Origin: Arion vulgaris | Lineage: Eukaryota > Mollusca > Gastropoda > Stylommatophora > Arionidae | Direction: 5' to 3' | NCBI GenBank assembly: GCA_020796225.1 | Contig: CM036775.1 | Coordinates: 14,770,375-14,834,374 of the forward strand | DNA length: 64,000 bases | Shown: piece by piece, positions 60,836-64,000 of the stretch | Layout of the letters: every line of letters begins with the position of its first letter | Numbering within the stretch: position 1 is the stretch's first letter | Notes under the pieces: generated by a model | The model's input: the letters and a program-made list of their open reading frames with translations, nothing else | What the model was told of the DNA's origin: nothing | The model's database searches: none | Position numbers and translations under genes: made by a program

Positions 60836-61900
60836 CCTGATGATGATGATAACGACTATTGTTGACGTCCCGGACAACTCGCCAGGTCTCACCTCAAAAT
60901 TAACTCAAAATATCTATTCATAGTCAACCGTATTAAAACATTCCTCAACTACAGCAACACCGTCGACACCAACAACCACTACCTCTCTTAACCATATGAT
61001 TTCATTTTGGTATTTACAGGCAGGTGAAAAAACCACTACGACCAATCAGATATTTCCACCCAGGGTTAACGGTCACAAAGAACCAATCGTTTACTATGAC
61101 GTCTCTACCAGGTCTTTGTAGCGGTCTCGTGCCATCTGCCGCTAAATTTCCAGCTCCTCTCAAACTTATTTGTAAAACTAAATTTTTCTACAAAGTCGCG
61201 TGGCCTTGAATATTCATCTCACATAAAGACTGAAGAACCGGATGTTGTAGAATAAAGAAATGAATTGTTGAAGAAAGGGTGTACGTCCTGGCTATATAAA
61301 CCCGACGAGCTGGCATCATGCCTTGTTGATCTTGCTAAGCGCGATGTGTGTAGTAGTTGTTCAGTTACAATTGAAGTACTCATCTTACTGTGGATCCGAA
61401 CCTACTTGTTGGTGAAGATTTTAAAATATAGTTCGTGAACTTGACACGAATCTTGACAATTTAAAATATCTTAACTATTTCGTCTTGAATTCCAAATAGA
61501 TGTTTTCATGTTCTAATTCAAATCTTGAATAATTTTAAAATATAGTTTCGCCAATACTGAATTTAGCAGGAATCTTTGAATAGATCTGGCAGAAATCGAT
61601 AAATCGATGAATATGATTTACATCGATATATTGATTTTCAAATTGGTTAAATAAATCACAGTGATCAATGTATCTGATAGTTTAACTAATAAAAAATCGA
61701 TATATTTAATACTTGATCAAATAAGAATTCGATGTATTTAGTCTGGTAGAGAAATATTAATAAAAAACAAAGAAGCACTGTGGTAGGCTGGTTATTTTTA
61801 GAAGTTCAGGAATGACGCTGCTAATGTCGGTCGGAACATTTCTTGGAAAACGGAGAAACACTAGCGGGTATGTACTATTTGAAGTGTGATTGGTCATCAT
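60835..61900. other. Unassigned, with a TATA-like promoter word
   Basis: GGCTATATAAACCC near 61291-61304 followed by a non-repetitive stretch, then AT-rich sequence with AAATCGATAAATCGATG. Could be an LTR promoter or chance; no coding region seen. Confidence 0.3.
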
Positions 61901-62235
61901 CATCATGTGTTGATTATTCAGTGTCTTAGTTAATGCTTGATATTTTTCATACTTTGTGATTCAAGTTGTTAGTTTGTTTTTCCCAACCTTATAGTCATCA
62001 TTGGCTCTCTGGGATTCAGTTTACTGGGAGCGTTGTTGTATCTGACTCTCAGTCGATGCTTCGGAAGGTCAAAAGTGGCAGTTTGCGGTGTGAGTGGATG
62101 TCGTATATTAAGGTTTAAAACCTTCATAAGCTTACGCGGATCTACTGTCCAGGTCATGCGGGTGTTCGCGGTAATGAGAGAGCGGATGACTGTATTAGCA
62201 TCATTGATTGTCGGAGAGTTGAAGATGGATAACGG
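61900..62235 (+). mobile_element. I/Nimbus-like RNase H fragment
   Basis: VVVSDSQSMLRKVKSGSLRC, then YCPGHAGVRGNERADD after a frame change. Confidence 0.7.
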
Positions 62236-62342
62236 GGTTGTTCTTCGCGGCTGCTTGTTGGATGAGGACACTAAAATAGATGTTGAATCGATCCAGCGAT
62301 TTAAGCAGTTTGGAGTTACCCGTTGTACAATTAGAACTGGAC

Positions 62343-62603
62343 CGCGCGTTGGGTGTCGAGACCCACAAGGGAAGCAAAGAATAGTACCACTGCAACCTAC
62401 AAGGCATGTCGTAAGAGGCGACTGATGTAGGACCTAGGAAGCTACCTTAGTAAATAAAAAGCATTGCTGAAATTGGATGTGGCAGCCTACTTGTAGACAC
62501 ATAACTGACATAACGTAAATCGCTCTTAGGCTCAGATCACATACAAATCACACAGAGTGGTTAACAAGTGGTCGATATGGAGTGTTCGAAGAAGAAGAAG
62601 AAC
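62343..62603 (+). mobile_element. SINE-C
   Basis: GCGTTGGGTGTCGAGACCCA head, GCAAAGAATAGTACCACTGC core, GAAGAAGAAGAAG tail. Confidence 0.85.
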
Positions 62604-62684
62604 TGGACGCCTGAAAGACAGAGTGAGGTGTGTGTGTGTGTGGGTTTAGCCAGCGAACTGCAGGACGCATCAGTACTAAAAACG

Positions 62685-62932
62685 TTTTAAAGCCGAAGGA
62701 TTGACTTCACTGCCCGAGTTTTACCCTTCTGGCTCGGTCTCTCTCGCAGAAATGGCACGCCACCTGCCGAGTATTGCACAAAGCACGAACTCCGTAGCTC
62801 CAGCAACAATCCTAGGGGTTTTGGAAAAACTGCACTCGTGAACAGTAACAGCGCGGTTCGGATTCAGACCCACGACCTTCGACTCACAAGGCAAGGGGCT
62901 TAACCATTTAGCCACAGAGACCCCCAAACTGA
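62685..62932 (-). mobile_element. SINE-E
   Basis: Minus strand: GGGGGTCTCTGTGGCTAAAT head, then TTGTTGCTGGAGCTACGGAG, end GGCTTTAAAACG. Confidence 0.82.
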
Positions 62933-63124
62933 ATTATTCAAACACTTCAACATCTGTTGAGGGAGACTGGGCACCTATGAGTCTGCCCGGACCGGAGTAA
63001 CCAAACACCAATAACCATCAGGTGCCATCTCCACATGAAAGGTTGGCTGCAATTGTCTTCCAGCATCACATGTCTTGACTTTGGCTATACTTTGCCAGGC
63101 TGTACTTTGTCAGTGTAATGCATG

Positions 63125-63950
63125 TGACAAACCTGGACGCTGACATCAAACTATAAAAGAAAACTAGTCACGAGGAGATGAGTGTCTACGCAGAATTCTG
63201 AGAGTATCAAGACGAGATCTGTTTAGAAATGAAGACATCAGGTAAAAAGTTGGTACAACATCATGTTGAACTTCATCAAGAAACAAATTAAATGGTTCGG
63301 CCATATAACAGATTACCATATTCAAGCATGTATCTTCCGTCAGCTCGACCAGTGATTCTACCTCTCTTGAGTAACCCTTTCTGCCATGATGTTCTTCATG
63401 GAGAGGATGCCTTGTTTGCAGAAATATATGATCCTTCCGTGAAACAGGAGAGTATGGATTGGTGCCTACCAATTCCATGCTTTCACGTATACACTTTTAG
63501 AAAACTGGAACAAAATATTTCACAAACGTGAATGGAAGCTTCTATGACATCACAATGAAGAAGATAGAGATTACACCGATGGTTCAGTGATTCGCCAACA
63601 AGGTCATGGGCTTGTATCAGACGCTCAGGAGGAAAATAATAGCAGGCCAGTGTGGCCTACCACGTTCATAACCACAAGTAACAATGAGTTCTGAGGTTGA
63701 CAGGCGGTGAACTGTTGGATCTCACAATTTACTCTCGTTTCGTATTAGGACCAGATCATGATTGTAAAGTAGAACTCAGATGGCGAACGCAACTGGTGAA
63801 GTCTGGTACAACAATATCAAAAAAATCACCTTCATTTGTCCCTGTGACCGAAGGTTGGGTAAGAAGAGCTGATACGATTGAGCAGGCTGACAATTCAGAG
63901 AGCTGCATGGATTACGCAGGAAATTCTACGCACTAAGAAAATCTGTCGAT
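63125..63950 (+). mobile_element. RT tail and RNase H fragment
   Basis: 63125-63310: TSHEEMSVYAEF- and RNKLNGSAI-like decayed WFGHxSRLP family. 63310-63530 open frame MYLPSARPVILPLLSNPFCH of unknown identity. 63565-63700: YTDGSVIRQQGHGL (RNase H), with ERADT-like residues at 63865. Confidence 0.5.
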
Positions 63951-64000
63951 AAGAGATTTCAGGGCTGTGAATCTCATCGTGACCAGATTGTAAAGATGGG

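Noticed and set aside
62033..62425. 130-codon plus-strand open frame
   Set aside because: A mix of RNase H fragment in the wrong frame and the SINE-C head; the GHAGVRGNERAD motif is in another frame.

Overview
This window is eukaryotic, intron-rich and very repeat-rich. It carries metazoan gene structures (GT-AG introns, RING/TRAF and FHA/kinase domains), many tRNA-derived SINEs, decayed non-LTR retrotransposon tails with RNase H domains, and Penelope-like elements. The repeat mix (I/Nimbus-like RNase H ends, TCAA-tailed SINEs, GIY-YIG Penelope elements) best fits a lophotrochozoan, most likely a gastropod mollusc. That assignment is an inference.

Two host genes can be recognised. (1) A CHEK2 (checkpoint kinase 2) orthologue occupies about 30 kb of the minus strand (37332 down to 7240). 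I could delimit 16 coding exons with consistent phases; together they encode about 468 residues with an FHA domain, a complete kinase domain and a C-terminal basic nuclear localisation signal. (2) The first coding exon of a TRAF4-like RING E3 ligase lies on the plus strand at 56732-56874; its remaining exons are outside the window or unseen. A further possible exon on the minus strand near 41734 is unassigned.

Layout: 1-7.2 kb holds retroelement debris and a Penelope copy inserted in a 47-bp minisatellite; 7.2-37.4 kb is CHEK2 with introns full of minisatellites and nested transposons; 37.5-56.7 kb is intergenic, with nested SINEs, LINE tails and a large 52-bp minisatellite; 56.7-64 kb is TRAF4-like exon 1 followed by a transposon-filled intron or intergenic region including a long polypurine tract.

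The most unusual feature is that at least six CHEK2 introns have a tandem repeat that starts at, or within tens of bases of, a splice site. In three cases the repeat unit contains the splice donor or acceptor itself (exon 9 acceptor, exon 6 donor, exon 10 donor). A degraded duplicate of exon 11, two homopolymer-associated frame breaks in exon 12 plus a 2-nt deficit at the start of exon 11, a piggyBac-like element with intact TTAA target site inside a SINE, and several three-level nested insertions with readable target-site duplications are also reported. I did not find any operon-like, CRISPR-like or other wholly new gene system; the novelty here is in repeat-gene architecture.
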